The position numbers and the translations under genes were made by a program. Below, one piece after another: positions 18,209 through 26,240 of a DNA stretch of 64,000 bases (the stretch's first letter is position 1; every line of letters begins with the position of its first letter). The DNA comes from Kitasatospora sp. NBC_00374 (GTDB taxonomy: Bacteria; Actinomycetota; Actinomycetes; Streptomycetales; Streptomycetaceae), in NCBI RefSeq assembly GCF_041434935.1, contig NZ_CP107964.1, positions 8,477,001 to 8,541,000 of the forward strand, given 5' to 3'. Below the pieces are notes generated by a model. That model searched no databases, was not told the origin of the DNA, and saw only the letters and a list, made by a program, of their open reading frames with translations.

Positions 18209-18589
18209 CGGGACATCGCAGGACCGGAACGGCGGCCCGGGCGGCGCGTTTGGTTGCCCGCGGGAATGGTCGCGGTCGGTCGTCTCGGTTCCTGTGCGGG
18301 ATCGGATGCGCTCCGGGTGGGATCTGGCGGCTGCGGCTTTCTGGCCGGTTGGCGGCTACCGCGGGCCGGCCGCGCGCCTGCGCCGGCCGCGGGGGAGTCT
18401 GTCGTACGGTCGAGGCCGGAGGACGGTGCCCAGGTCCCGTCGCCGATCCCGGCCCGGCCGCCCGCCCCCCTGGCGGTCGGGCCTCACTGCGCTGTTCTGC
18501 CGGCGATCTACCTGTCCGGTGTGCTGCGGCGCGTCGGCATTCGACGGCTGTGGCTCGCGCCGCCCGGGGCGGGGGCGTACACCGGAGTC
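18209..18589. other. Intergenic, no gene recognised
   Basis: About 380 bases of very GC-rich sequence between the YunG-like gene and the next hypothetical gene. Open frames on both strands lack motifs. Confidence 0.4.
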
Positions 18590-18991
18590 ATGGACGGCTC
18601 CGACGGCGAGGCGGGCACCGGTTCCGGTGACGGGCCGGAACTGTGTGACCTGTGCGGGGTGCTGGCCCCGGTGAGGGATCTGGTGGTGCTTCGGGTGCCG
18701 GACTCCTCCGCGGTGGCCGTGGATTCCCGCCTCGACGGGGAGCGGCTGCTGCGGGCGTGCTGCGAGCCGCACCTGGCGCGGCTCGCTGCCGCCTACCGGT
18801 GCCGTCCCTTCGTGACGGAGGAGCTGTGGGCCGGGCAGATCACCAGGGCGGTGCGCCTGCTCGGGCCGCTGGACGAGGAGGAGATGTACGAGCGGGTGGT
18901 GGCGATGACGGGCCTCGACGAGGAGCAGCTGATGCGGGCCGTCGCCTGGCAGGACAGCCACGGCCACCCGTCCGGCCCCGGCCCGGGGTGA
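18590..18991 (+). CDS. Hypothetical protein with CxxC motif
   Basis: The 133-residue product from ATG 18590 contains ELCDLCGVLAPVRDLVVLRV, then RACCEPHLARLAAAYRCRPF and EELWAGQITRAVRLL. The CDLC pair and downstream CCEPH could bind zinc. The C-terminal half is helical and acidic. Similar Streptomyces proteins exist but have no assigned role. Preceded by CCGGAG. Confidence 0.6.
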   Translation: MDGSDGEAGTGSGDGPELCDLCGVLAPVRDLVVLRVPDSSAVAVDSRLDGERLLRACCEPHLARLAAAYRCRPFVTEELWAGQITRAVRLLGPLDEEEMYERVVAMTGLDEEQLMRAVAWQDSHGHPSGPGPG

Positions 18992-19049
18992 TCAAGGCGC
19001 GCTGCGCCGCGCAAGAACCACCAGGGTCGGTTCGCCGGCCGCACGGGCG

Positions 19050-19410
19050 ATGGTAGGGCGTCGAGGAGATCACCCAGATCGACGACCGGCACAACCACTG
19101 GAAGACGAAGGTCGCCGGGGTGAAGCGGGAGTTCGACACCGAGATCGTCGACCAGGTCCCGGATGACCACGTCGCCTGGCGCACAACCAGCGGGGACGTC
19201 AAGCAGACCGGCATGGTGCGGTTCGAGCCGATCGACGCGACGCACACCCGGGTCATGATGGAAATGGACTTCCAGCCGGGCGGAATGGCCGAGAAGGCCG
19301 CCGACCTGGTCGGCGTCCTGGACCGGCAGGTGAAGGGCGACCTGAAGCGGTTCAAGCACTTCATCGAGAAGCGCGGTACCGAGAGCGGCGGCTACCGCGG
19401 CCGGCTCTGA
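19050..19410 (+). pseudogene. SRPBCC (cyclase/dehydrase-like) protein, 5'-truncated
   Basis: From GVEEITQIDDRHNHWKTKVAG to the stop this matches two intact paralogues in this window (47081-47671 and 59900-60490). Shared blocks are REFDTEIVDQVPDDHVAWRT, LDRQVKGDLKRFKHFIE and GYRGRL. The first 40 residues (MSKVKESIDVDVPL-type start) are missing, and the upstream sequence is unrelated. The C-terminal tail present in the two intact copies is also absent. SRPBCC proteins bind hydrophobic ligands; the physiological ligand here is unknown. Confidence 0.75.
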
Positions 19411-19422
19411 CACAGACCCACA

Positions 19423-19453
19423 GGTCCCGCCTGCCGGGCGGTAAGGCGGGACC
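19423..19453. terminator. Terminator hairpin
   Basis: GGTCCCGCCT and AGGCGGGACC form a perfect 10-bp stem with an 11-base loop, 13 bases after the SRPBCC fragment stop. Confidence 0.75.
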
Positions 19454-20011
19454 TTCGGCTATCGCGGCAGCGCCTGCTGTAGGCGAGAAGGAGCAAGGGG
19501 CTCGTCATCGGTGCGGATGTACGGCGGGGCGCCGGTTCAGTCGGCCCGCTACGTTCTCACCATCGCCACCTGGCGGAGCTCGCGCTCCCCGCCCCGGTCG
19601 ACGTCCCCGCCCTCCCCCGCCAGGCCCACCGCGCCGCCGCCCTCGCCGACCTGATCGCGGTCTGCCGGCTGCGCGCCACCGCCCGTCTGCCGCAGCCCGC
19701 GTGTAGCCACCTGCGGCACCCGCGCGCTCGCGTGGCCGCCCTGCAGTTGGGAGGTGGGCTCAGTGTGTTGCCTCGGTAAGAGTGAGCAGGTCCGCGCCTT
19801 GGAGGAGCCATTCGGAACGGACCGTGGAACCGGTTTTCCAGGGTGTGGTCCGATCCCCTGGTCGGGGAGTTCGAGAAGTCCCCGGCGGAGTCTTCTCGCG
19901 GTGTCCCCGGGGACCGGGGCCCACGGGTGCTCGGCGCGGTGACCGCCCGCGATCACCCGTTCAGCGGGCGTGACTGCGCAGAGTGGCAGGGTCTGTGCCG
20001 AGCGTGACGTC
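19454..20011. other. Intergenic, possible decayed coding traces
   Basis: About 560 bases. A plus-strand frame around 19565-19690 reads HLAELALPAPVDVPALPRQA and ALADLIAVCRLRATARLPQ, which looks like protein, but it has no start and ends at a stop. No family could be named. Confidence 0.3.
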
Positions 20012-20260
20012 ATGAGCAAGAACAAGAACAAGCCTGCCCAGAAGATCGTCGTGACCGAGGACCACTCGGACCCGGCCCGCCTGGTGGTGGAGCTCAAGCC
20101 GTTCGACGGTTCCCCCAAGTCCCGCCGGCCGGTCCACGGCCAGGACGAGGTGCTCCGGTTCGCCCGCGAGCACGGAGCCGACGAGAAGACGATCGAGTGG
20201 AACGGCCTCCAGGACCACCTGCCCGCCCGCAAGGCCAAGGCGGCGGCTACCCCGCAGTAG
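20012..20260 (+). CDS. Small hypothetical protein (82 aa)
   Basis: The product starts MSKNKNKPAQKIVVTEDHSD and continues RLVVELKPFDGSPKSRRPVH, EVLRFAREHGADEKTIEWN. It is basic at both ends with one short helix and has no membrane segment. The ribosome site is weak. The codon pattern and amino-acid composition look real, but the family is unknown. Confidence 0.55.
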   Translation: MSKNKNKPAQKIVVTEDHSDPARLVVELKPFDGSPKSRRPVHGQDEVLRFAREHGADEKTIEWNGLQDHLPARKAKAAATPQ

Positions 20261-20639
20261 CACCGCGACGTGCCGCGGCTCCCGGGTCCGACCGCCGGGA
20301 GCCGCGGGGGCCCGTGCCCGTTCGCTCTCCCGGGTGGTTTCGGCGGCGCCTGGCCGCGCGGCGATCGGCACGAGCCGCAGCAGGGGCCTACGGTCGGGAC
20401 TGCGGATTGGCACCATGCTGCCCGTCACGGCAGTGCGCGGCGCACCGGTCGACACCCCCCGACCGGTGCGCCGCCCGCGTGTCTGGCGGCCGCCGCCCGG
20501 GCCCGGCGACGGGCGACGCCGGGGAACTCGGCCCGTCCCTCTCGGGCCCGGACCGTTCGAACGCGCTCCGCCGCCGACCGCCACTGCCTAGGCTTGGCCG
20601 CACATCGAACGCCGCAGGCCGAACGGGAGCAGACCGCTG

Positions 20640-20927
20640 ATGGGCATGAGTGAGGACCTGGACATCCGCCGGGCCGGCCTGAGGATCGCCGAAGCGGTGG
20701 AGACGCTGGACCGAGCGCGTCTCGGACTCCTCGACCAGGCCGCCTACGACGCCCAGTTCCAGGCCAGGGAGGCCCTGCTGCAGCACGTCCGGGGCATCTG
20801 GGACACCCTCAAGTCCCAGGGCGTCTCCCCGGCGGTACGCCCGGAGTACCAGCCCCTCGCCGCCCTCCTGGACATCCTCACCTCCCTCGGCGAGCACGCC
20901 GCCGCCACCGCCCGCCCACAGAGCTGA
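20640..20927 (+). CDS. Small hypothetical helical protein (95 aa)
   Basis: The product is almost entirely helical: DIRRAGLRIAEAVETLDRAR, LLDQAAYDAQFQAREALLQH, VRGIWDTLKSQGVSPAVRPE, LLDILTSLGEHAAATA. ATG 20640 or ATG 20646 could be the start. No domain is recognised and its neighbours give no clear hint. Confidence 0.55.
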   Translation: MGMSEDLDIRRAGLRIAEAVETLDRARLGLLDQAAYDAQFQAREALLQHVRGIWDTLKSQGVSPAVRPEYQPLAALLDILTSLGEHAAATARPQS

Positions 20928-21155
20928 GCCACCCGGCCACCCCTCGCGCTGGACGGATCGCGCCACGGACGACAGCCCAGCCTCGGTCACGCGGCCCCAG
21001 TGGCAGCCGACGACTCCGGCACCAAACCCGGCGGCGGGATGGACCCGCCACTCGGCGCGCCGACCGGACCGGGGACATCTGTCTGACCTGTGACGCCGCC
21101 GTCCGCGCCACCTGACACCCGGTACGCCGTGGCGGCGGGGTTGTGCCCCGGCCGG

Positions 21156-21371
21156 CTACCGGGGGCCCGGCCGTCGGCTGCGGCGGGGGTCGAGCGCGTC
21201 GCGCAGGGCGCGTAGCTCGGTGATGGTGGCCTGTTCGGCGAAGCGGGCCAGTAGCCGGCGCAGGCCCCGCTGGTCCCGGTCGCGGACGGCTTCGGTGATG
21301 GCGGCCAGCAGCGACGCCTGGGTGTGCGGCGCGGCTGCGCGCACTGCGGGCTCGGCCTGTGGCCCTTCCAC
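21156..21371 (-). CDS. Small protein of the inverted MerR module (copy 1)
   Basis: GTG at 21371 is chosen over the longer frame because GAGAGG lies 9 bases upstream and the same GTG with GAGAGG occurs in the second module (41186). The 71-residue product carries LLAAITEAVRDRDQRGLRRL, LARFAEQATITELRALRDAL. The core resembles 39531-39779 (VAALYALRDALADDL). It looks like a small helical protein and no function is known. It is divergent from the MerR-type gene across 1052 bases of conserved non-coding DNA. Confidence 0.65.
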   Translation of the reverse strand: MEGPQAEPAVRAAAPHTQASLLAAITEAVRDRDQRGLRRLLARFAEQATITELRALRDALDPRRSRRPGPR

Positions 21372-21479
21372 CGGTCGCCTCTCCTTCGTGGTGCCGCTCA
21401 TCGTTGCGGGCCGCGGGGTGCTTGGTCCGCGCCGTTGCGGGGCGAAGACTACCTTCCCCTGGCGAACCGAAAAATCTGT

Positions 21480-21535
21480 GCTGGCCAGAGTAGACATTGC
21501 CCGGGGCTGTGGTTAGTGTTTCTCTCGCAGGCGCA
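21480..21535. promoter_or_regulatory. Conserved candidate promoter at the far end of the module
   Basis: AGAGTAGACATTGCC, a 10-base gap and GTTAGTGTTTCTCTCG are kept almost unchanged in both module copies (the other at about 41000-41052). TAGACA or TTGCCC could be a -35 and TTAGTG a -10 reading toward the MerR-type gene. If so, its mRNA leader would be about 0.9 kb. Promoter boxes in Streptomyces are loose, so this is a guess from conservation. Confidence 0.35.
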
Positions 21536-21612
21536 GTCAAGCGGTACCCGCCAGACACGAACTGGCGGGACGCAGTACCGAATTTCGCAGGTCGGCACGG
21601 TTGTGGGGTCCC

Positions 21613-22102
21613 GAAGCCAGGTTGGTGCAGTAAGGCGACAGGACCGACGGCCGGGCCGGGCGGCCCGCAGGTATCAGGGGCCCGCCACGAAGCAGTACCG
21701 CAGTTCAGCAGGACGCAGGACACGCCGGGCTGGTGGGCGTGAAGCAGTGACGCGAACAACGGCACGGCAGTGGAGTTCCGGAGCCAGAGCAGGTGCACGA
21801 CGGCGACGGGGCTGGCGGCCGGGCCGGGTGGCCCGCAGGTATCAGGGGCCACCGGCGAGCGGTACCGCGGCAAGTGCAGATGCAGTACCAGTAGGTGAAG
21901 TCGAGTTGAGCGGTACCGGCAGTCGCGGTACGCGGTATCCCAGTAAAGGTGCCAGGGCTGCGGGCGCGCGTGCTGGGAGTTCGGCAGTGGGGTTCCAAGC
22001 CAAGCAGGTGAGCAGGACGGGCGACGGGGCTGACTGCCGGACCGGACGGCCCGTCAGGGCCGCCACAGCAGTACCAGGTGGTTGAAGTTCAGCAGTACCG
22101 AG
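21613..22102 (+). repeat. Three degenerate tandem units in module copy 1
   Basis: Units at 21613-21712, 21781-21895 and 21997-22102 share the order AAGCCA, CAGGTG or GTTGGTGCAG, GGCGAC, GCCGGgCCGG, GGCCCG, GTATCAGGGGCC (units 1-2) and GCAGTACC. Period is about 168-216 bases. The second module keeps two units, and its first looks like a fusion of units 1 and 2. Confidence 0.75.
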
Positions 22103-22248
22103 AAGTACCCGTGTGAGCAGCACCGAGCAGTTCGCACATCCCGATCAGTACAGAGGATGAAACGGAGGGACAGAGCGCCATCAGGATCGCCCGGCCCGTG
22201 AGGTAGGTAATCGCCCGGGCGGACACCGCAGACCCCCTTTTGAGTACG

Positions 22249-22390
22249 AGGACGGTGGTTTCCGGTCACGCATACGCGATCCCCGCACACCCCCACCCCC
22301 GGGGCAGTGCGGAACACGAAACCCGGCCCAGGCCGGTAGATGGTGTTGTTCCCCTTCGGGGCCCCGGAGCCACTACGGCGCCGGGGCCCC
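22249..22390 (+). promoter_or_regulatory. Conserved structured leader of MerR-type gene, copy 1
   Basis: It begins with a 40-base block identical in both modules, then CCGGCC-CA-GGCCGG (22323-22336), then CCCC-TTC-GGGG (22351-22361), which overlaps the larger stem GGGGCCCCGG/CCGGGGCCCC (22358-22367 with 22381-22390). The last two stems share GGGG and cannot form together. The large stem ends 33 bases before the GTG. This arrangement resembles an attenuator or a switch that hides translation signals; no known riboswitch class was recognised. Confidence 0.6.
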
Positions 22391-22423
22391 TCGACGCGTT
22401 CCCCAGGAACCAAGAGAGGTGCA

Positions 22424-22774
22424 GTGACTACGACGACCGACAGGCCCCACACCCCCGACACCCCCGACTCCTTCGACGACGACGACTACCCCGCCTACAC
22501 CATGGGCCGCGCCGCCGAGATGACCCGCACCACCCCCGGCTTCCTACGCGCCCTCGGCGAACACGGCCTCATCACCCCACTACGCTCGGAGGGCGGACAC
22601 CGCCGCTACTCCCGCTACCAGCTGCGCATCGCGATGCGCGCCCGCGACCTCGTCGACCAGGGCACCCCGATCGACGCCGCCTGCCGCATCGTCATCCTCG
22701 AAGACCAACTCGAGGAAGCCCTGCGCCTCAACGAACAACTGCGTCGCCCCGCGGGGCAAGACAGCGACGTGTGA
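22424..22774 (+). CDS. MerR-type HTH regulator, module copy 1
   Basis: GTG at 22424 follows AGAGGTGCA. The 116-residue protein has an acidic N-terminal stretch (SFDDDDYPAYT), then a MerR HTH: MGRAAEMTRTTPGFLRALGE, HGLITPLRSEGGHRRYSRYQ, and a helix LRIAMRARDLVDQGTPIDAA with coiled coil IVILEDQLEEALRLNEQLR. There is no effector domain. It differs from copy 2 (39905-40264) at only a few positions in the HTH and coiled coil. It is probably a dimeric DNA-binding protein; the repeats upstream are candidate targets. Confidence 0.88.
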   Translation: MTTTTDRPHTPDTPDSFDDDDYPAYTMGRAAEMTRTTPGFLRALGEHGLITPLRSEGGHRRYSRYQLRIAMRARDLVDQGTPIDAACRIVILEDQLEEALRLNEQLRRPAGQDSDV

Positions 22775-22789
22775 GCACCACCGGCCGGC

Positions 22790-23170
22790 GCTACCGCTGA
22801 AGCGGTGGCGCACGGCCCCCGCGCAGCGACCCACATCGCCGCGAACGCGGTGGCGACCCGCGTGCGCGAGACGAAGCGCCTGGCCCGCAACGCCGCCGAA
22901 TCAATGCAGCTGTCCGCCGACCTGGAGAAGGCGGACACCTCGCCGGCCCAGTACTCGTCCGCCCACACGGCCAGAGCGGCCTGCCGCTCGGCCTCCTCCA
23001 GCCGGCCGGAGGCCGCCGGCTGCTCCTCGCTCAGGCCGCGCCTGGCGGCCTCCAGATCACCGCTCCACGACGGCAGCGGGGCGAGGAAGGCGCGGCGCTC
23101 GGCCTGCGCGGCCGTGAGCGCCCGCTGCGCCCGGATAAGACGGTCGGGGTATTTCGAAGGTCTTCTGCTT
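22790..23170 (-). pseudogene. Possible decayed gene, helical protein
   Basis: The minus strand is open over about 120 codons and reads KYPDRLIRAQRALTAAQAER, AFLAPLPSWSGDLEAARRG, EEAERQAALAVWADEYWAGE. It has protein-like composition but no start codon, and its upstream end meets unrelated sequence. No family is recognised. Confidence 0.3.
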
Positions 23171-23239
23171 GCCCCCGGCCTGGAATCGTACGTGCGACCG
23201 GGCGTGCACTCGGCTGCGCCGCCCCGCCGGGTTTCTCTG

Positions 23240-23590
23240 TCACGCGGGTACCCGGACGGCTGCCTGGTGGCCGACTGCCGGGCCGTGCCGCGGTGCGTCC
23301 GGGTCGGCCGGTGCGTGCCGGTGGCCGGCCGGGACGGAGGGGTTCTCCGTGGGGGTCGCGCTGGTTGCGGCGGGACGAGCCGGAGAAGCCGCGGGCGTGG
23401 GGACGGCGTGTGGCTCGCGGGCCAGGTCGTGGCGGAGCGCGTCGAGTCTGGCCAGGCAGGCGTCGATGGTGGCGATGGCGGAGCTGCTGTGCTCGCGGAT
23501 GCGGCGTTCGATGGCGGCGAGTCGGTCTTCGATGTGCTGCCAGCGGTCTTCGGCGGTGATGGGTTCAGGTGCGTCGTTGGTCGCTGTCAT
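23240..23590 (-). CDS. Small hypothetical protein downstream of rheA
   Basis: The 116-residue protein starts inside the last 26 bases of the rheA-like gene, so it is likely co-transcribed and coupled. It has a coiled-coil core (EDRWQHIEDRLAAIERRIRE, IATIDACLARLDALRHDL) and a Pro/Ala-rich tail. The function is unknown. Confidence 0.6.
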   Translation of the reverse strand: MTATNDAPEPITAEDRWQHIEDRLAAIERRIREHSSSAIATIDACLARLDALRHDLAREPHAVPTPAASPARPAATSATPTENPSVPAGHRHAPADPDAPRHGPAVGHQAAVRVPA

Positions 23591-24263
23591 GGCGGAGGCG
23601 TTCGGTGTGTTGGGTGAGGTTGTCGAGGCGGGATGCGAGGTCGGGGTGGGCGGGGGTTAGGTGGGGTCGCATGCCGGTGAGTGGCGCTATCAGGGTGGCC
23701 GGGTCGGGGGCGCCGAGGGCAGTGGTGAGCGCGGTCAGTGCGGGGCGGGCCCGGGGTGTGAGGCCGGGTGCGGCGGTGATCTGGGCGGCGAGGACGCGCA
23801 GGTCGGCGGCGTTGTCGCGGGCCCAGGTGGTGACGGCGCGCTCTGCGGCCCGGCGGTCGCGTACCGCCTTGACGCGCTCTGCCCCGGTCGCGGCCACTTC
23901 GGGTCTGCTGCTGGCGGGCCTGAGGCGGAGGTAGCGGTTCTCGGCGGCCTGGCGGCTGGCGACGCCCATGGGCTGGGCGAGGTCGGCCCAGGTGGCGCCG
24001 CCGGCGCGGGCGGTCTCCACCAGGCCCGCTTCCCAGCCTGCGAGCTGGGTGCGCAGCTCGCGTAGCAGCACCAGCGCGGCCAGGGCCGGCTCCGGGCTCT
24101 CGTCCGGTGCGCCGGCATCGGGCGGGGCGGTGGGCCGCCCGGTGTTCTGGGCGGTGCGGACGGCGTCGTCGATGGCGGCGAGCGCGGCGGCGGCGGCGAG
24201 GAAGGACGCCGGTCCCGTCGGTGGGCTGCCGTCGGTGGCGGGCGCGTCGGACCGCTTTCCCAT
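23565..24263 (-). CDS. rheA: RheA-type transcriptional regulator of hsp18
   Basis: The 232-residue protein is divergent from hsp18. Its central segment WEAGLVETARAGGATWADLA, QPMGVASRQAAENRYLRL is a helix-turn-helix of the kind annotated as HSP18 transcriptional regulator in Streptomyces; the flanks are Ala-rich helices. In Streptomyces albus, RheA represses hsp18 and its own gene and releases DNA on heating. The operator reported there (TGTCATC-N5-GATGACA) is present exactly in the shared promoter region here. The ATG follows GAAGGAGTG. The symbol rests on gene order, operator and protein type together. Confidence 0.82.
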   Translation of the reverse strand: MGKRSDAPATDGSPPTGPASFLAAAAALAAIDDAVRTAQNTGRPTAPPDAGAPDESPEPALAALVLLRELRTQLAGWEAGLVETARAGGATWADLAQPMGVASRQAAENRYLRLRPASSRPEVAATGAERVKAVRDRRAAERAVTTWARDNAADLRVLAAQITAAPGLTPRARPALTALTTALGAPDPATLIAPLTGMRPHLTPAHPDLASRLDNLTQHTERLRHDSDQRRT

Positions 24264-24292
24264 GGTGTCACTCCTTCAGCGACTCAGACATT

Positions 24293-24311
24293 TGTCATCG
24301 GATGGATGACA
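24293..24311. promoter_or_regulatory. RheA operator between rheA and hsp18
   Basis: TGTCATC-GGATG-GATGACA is a perfect 7-5-7 inverted repeat, 30 bases from the rheA start and 65 bases from the hsp18 start. It matches the RheA site known from S. albus, so both divergent genes should be repressed at normal temperature and induced by heat. Confidence 0.88.
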
Positions 24312-24375
24312 TGTTAGAACGGATTCAGGTGAAGCGCACTGGCTCCCACAGCCCGACCACCTGGAGGTGTTTTCC

Positions 24376-24810
24376 ATGCTGATGCGCACCGACCCCTTTC
24401 GTGAGCTGGACCGACTGGCCCAGCAGTTCCTGAGCACGACCGGCACCTGGTCACGTCCGACCCCGATGCCGCTGGACGCCTACCGCACCGGCGACGAGTA
24501 CGTGATCTGCTTCGACCTGCCGGGTGTGGACCCTGAGGCGATCGACATCGACGTCGAGCGGAACATGCTGACCGTCAAGGCCGAGCGCCGTCCCCGCCGC
24601 GAGGGCGAGGATGTGAAGTGGGAACTGTCCGAGCGCCCGCTCGGCGTCTTCTCCCGCCAGGTCATGCTCTCCGACACCCTCGACCCCGCGGGGATCAGCG
24701 CCGACTACGACGCCGGCGTACTGACCCTGAAGATCCCGGTCGCGGAGAAGGCCAAGCCCCGCAAGATCGAGATCAGCCAGAGCGGCAGCCGCAAGCAGAT
24801 CCAGGCCTGA
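24376..24810 (+). CDS. hsp18: Small heat-shock protein Hsp18 (Hsp20/alpha-crystallin)
   Basis: The 144-residue chaperone has an alpha-crystallin domain of about 90 residues (about 35-130): DAYRTGDEYVICFDLPGVDP, IDIDVERNMLTVKAERRP, RPLGVFSRQVMLSDTLDPAG, and the family signature ADYDAGVLTLKIPVAEKAKP, followed by an IEI-type C-terminal anchor (KIEISQ). ATG at 24376 lies behind GGAGGTG. It holds unfolding proteins as large oligomers during heat stress. It is controlled by the divergent RheA. Confidence 0.95.
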   Translation: MLMRTDPFRELDRLAQQFLSTTGTWSRPTPMPLDAYRTGDEYVICFDLPGVDPEAIDIDVERNMLTVKAERRPRREGEDVKWELSERPLGVFSRQVMLSDTLDPAGISADYDAGVLTLKIPVAEKAKPRKIEISQSGSRKQIQA

Positions 24811-24930
24811 CCGGATCCCCGGAGCGCCGTCCCGCACCGCCAACCCCCGGGCCCTGCGGGACGGCCACCCCCCAGCCGGCCAGCCCGCCCGGCCCGCGGT
24901 CCCCGCCACGCCACGCTGCGCTGGCCCGAG

Positions 24931-24989
24931 CGACCAGGGCCAGCGCCCGCCGTGGTCAGGGCCAGCGCCCGCCGTGGTCAGGGCCAGCG
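24931..24989. repeat. 22-bp tandem repeat at 5' end of STAS gene
   Basis: A 22-base unit ending GGTCAGGGCCAGCGCCCGCCGT is repeated about two and a half times. It spans the likely promoter or ribosome-site area of the STAS gene and may have replaced its normal start. Confidence 0.7.
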
Positions 24990-25239
24990 GCGAGATCGAC
25001 CTCGACACCGCCCCCTCGCTGCACCGCGCTCTGACCGCCGCGCTCAAGGCGCACCGGGAGATGGCGCTCGAAGTGTCGGAGCTGACGTTCATGCAACTGC
25101 GCGGGCCTGGGCGCTCTGGTCCAGGCCCGCAACCAGGCCGACCAGTGCGGTGGGCGCCTGGTCCTGCGCGGGGCCGGCCGCCGCGTGGTGCGGCTGCTCA
25201 AGCTCACGGGTCTGCACCGGCGCCTGACCGCCGAGCCCT
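24974..25239 (+). pseudogene. STAS-domain anti-sigma antagonist, frameshifted
   Basis: The first frame gives VRASGEIDLDTAPSLHRALT and ALEVSELTFM. The next frame gives LGALVQARNQADQCGGRLVL and VVRLLKLTGLHRRLTAEP, then a stop at 25239. Together they form a nearly complete STAS domain. The break falls at the D-x-SGLG motif, which normally carries the phosphorylated serine. Intact members bind RsbW-like kinases such as the one at 2902. Confidence 0.75.
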
Positions 25240-25294
25240 GACCGGGCACCGACGGCGTTCGCGCCGACGCCCTGGGAAGAAGGGAGGAGAAACC

Positions 25295-25698
25295 GTGACT
25301 CTTCGATGGGAGGTGTTCCTGGAGAAGGTCCGGGAGCGCGGTGAGTGCGACAGGCCCCAGAAGGCCGAGCGGGGGGCGCGCGTCGTCCTGGCCCTGCTCG
25401 GCGCCCACCTGGTCGGCAATGTGCGCGCCGAGCTGGCCGCCCGCCTGCCGGAGACCCTTGCCCTGATCCTGCTCAACCCCGTTGCAGGCCGCCGAGCCGC
25501 TCAGCCCGGACAGGTTCGTGCGCGCGACCGCGGCCTGGATCGAGGGCGCCACCGAAACCACCGCCCTGTGGGACATCGGCGTGGTCCTCAGCACGGCGGC
25601 CGATGCCGCCGGCGACGAGCTCACCGAGCGCGTCCTGCCAGCTGCCCCCCGGCTACGACCTCCTGTTCGGCCGTCCCCAGCCCGGCCACCGCCCCTGA
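25295..25698 (+). pseudogene. DUF2267 protein with two frameshifts
   Basis: GTG at 25295 follows AGGGAGGAG. It reads TLRWEVFLEKVRERGECDRP and ARVVLALLGAHLVGNVRAEL in one frame, AAEPLSPDRFVRATAAWIEG and DIGVVLSTAADAAGDELTER in a second, and LPPGYDLLFGRPQPGHRP in a third. All three parts match DUF2267, which has the same order in the intact neighbour at 25751. The gene has two single-base shifts, at about 25480 and 25645. Confidence 0.75.
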
Positions 25699-25750
25699 AC
25701 CCGTCCGCGCCGCAACCGCCCGGCCGGCCCGCCCGGAAAAGGCCACCGTC

Positions 25751-26149
25751 ATGACCCGGTACCGCCTCCTTCTCCAGCAGGTCCGCACCCTCGGCCGCTA
25801 CACCAGCGACGAGGAAGCCGAACGCGTCCTCCACGCCGTCCTGGCCGCCCTTGGAAGCCAGCTCACCGGCGAGGAACGCTGCGACCTCGCCGCAGCCCTG
25901 CCGGAGCGGGTCTGCGCCGTCTTCGCCTCGCAGATCCCGCTGCCCGAACCCGTCGCCGCACCCGCCTTCGTCGAAGCCGTCGCCCGAACCCTGAACACCA
26001 GCCTCACCGGCGCCCGCTGGGACGTCTCCTCCGTCCTGGCCGCCCTCACCGACCTCGTCGGCGACCGACTCACCGATCGCCTCCTCACCCACCTGCCCCG
26101 CGGCTACGCGCTCCTGTTCGGCCGCGCCGACCTCACGATCGCGGCCTGA
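25751..26149 (+). CDS. DUF2267 domain protein
   Basis: The 132-residue protein follows the broken paralogue by 52 bases. It has two helical repeats: ASDEEAERVLHAVLAALG-type residues (SDEEAERVLHAVLAALGSQL, RCDLAAALPERVCAVFA) and then FVEAVARTLNTSLTGARWDV, LTDLVGDRLTDRLLTHLPRG, YALLFGR. The family occurs in stress and heat-shock gene neighbourhoods, as it does here beside hsp18, but its molecular role is not known. ATG 25751 is the start that matches the family's usual length. Confidence 0.8.
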   Translation: MTRYRLLLQQVRTLGRYTSDEEAERVLHAVLAALGSQLTGEERCDLAAALPERVCAVFASQIPLPEPVAAPAFVEAVARTLNTSLTGARWDVSSVLAALTDLVGDRLTDRLLTHLPRGYALLFGRADLTIAA

Positions 26150-26240
26150 CCAGGGCGGCACTACCGGCGCCGGCCACCCGGCCACACAGCGTGGCAGGGC
26201 GGCCGGCGCCGGGCCGCTCTCTCCGGCCAGCGTCGGCCTC

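Larger units (their letters stand above)
21372..22423 (+). repeat. Conserved non-coding region of the inverted module, copy 1
   Basis: This 1052-base stretch lies between the small divergent gene and the MerR-type gene and has no plausible gene. It is matched in reverse orientation by 40265-41185 over nearly its whole length; positions 22249-22288 are identical to the complement of 40403-40442 over 40 bases. It contains three related tandem units (21613-21712, 21781-21895, 21997-22102), many copies of GCAGTACC or GCGGTACC, a 34-base direct repeat (21649-21682 and 21817-21850, one mismatch), and conserved hairpins near the MerR start. Confidence 0.85.

Noticed and set aside
21613..22102. CRISPR array in the module repeats
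   Set aside because: Units are 100-115 bases, degenerate and unevenly spaced, without short identical repeats and unique spacers; no cas genes are nearby.
22060..22110. tRNA-like gene (GGTTGAAGTTC resembling a T-loop)
   Set aside because: No acceptor or anticodon stems could be drawn around it.
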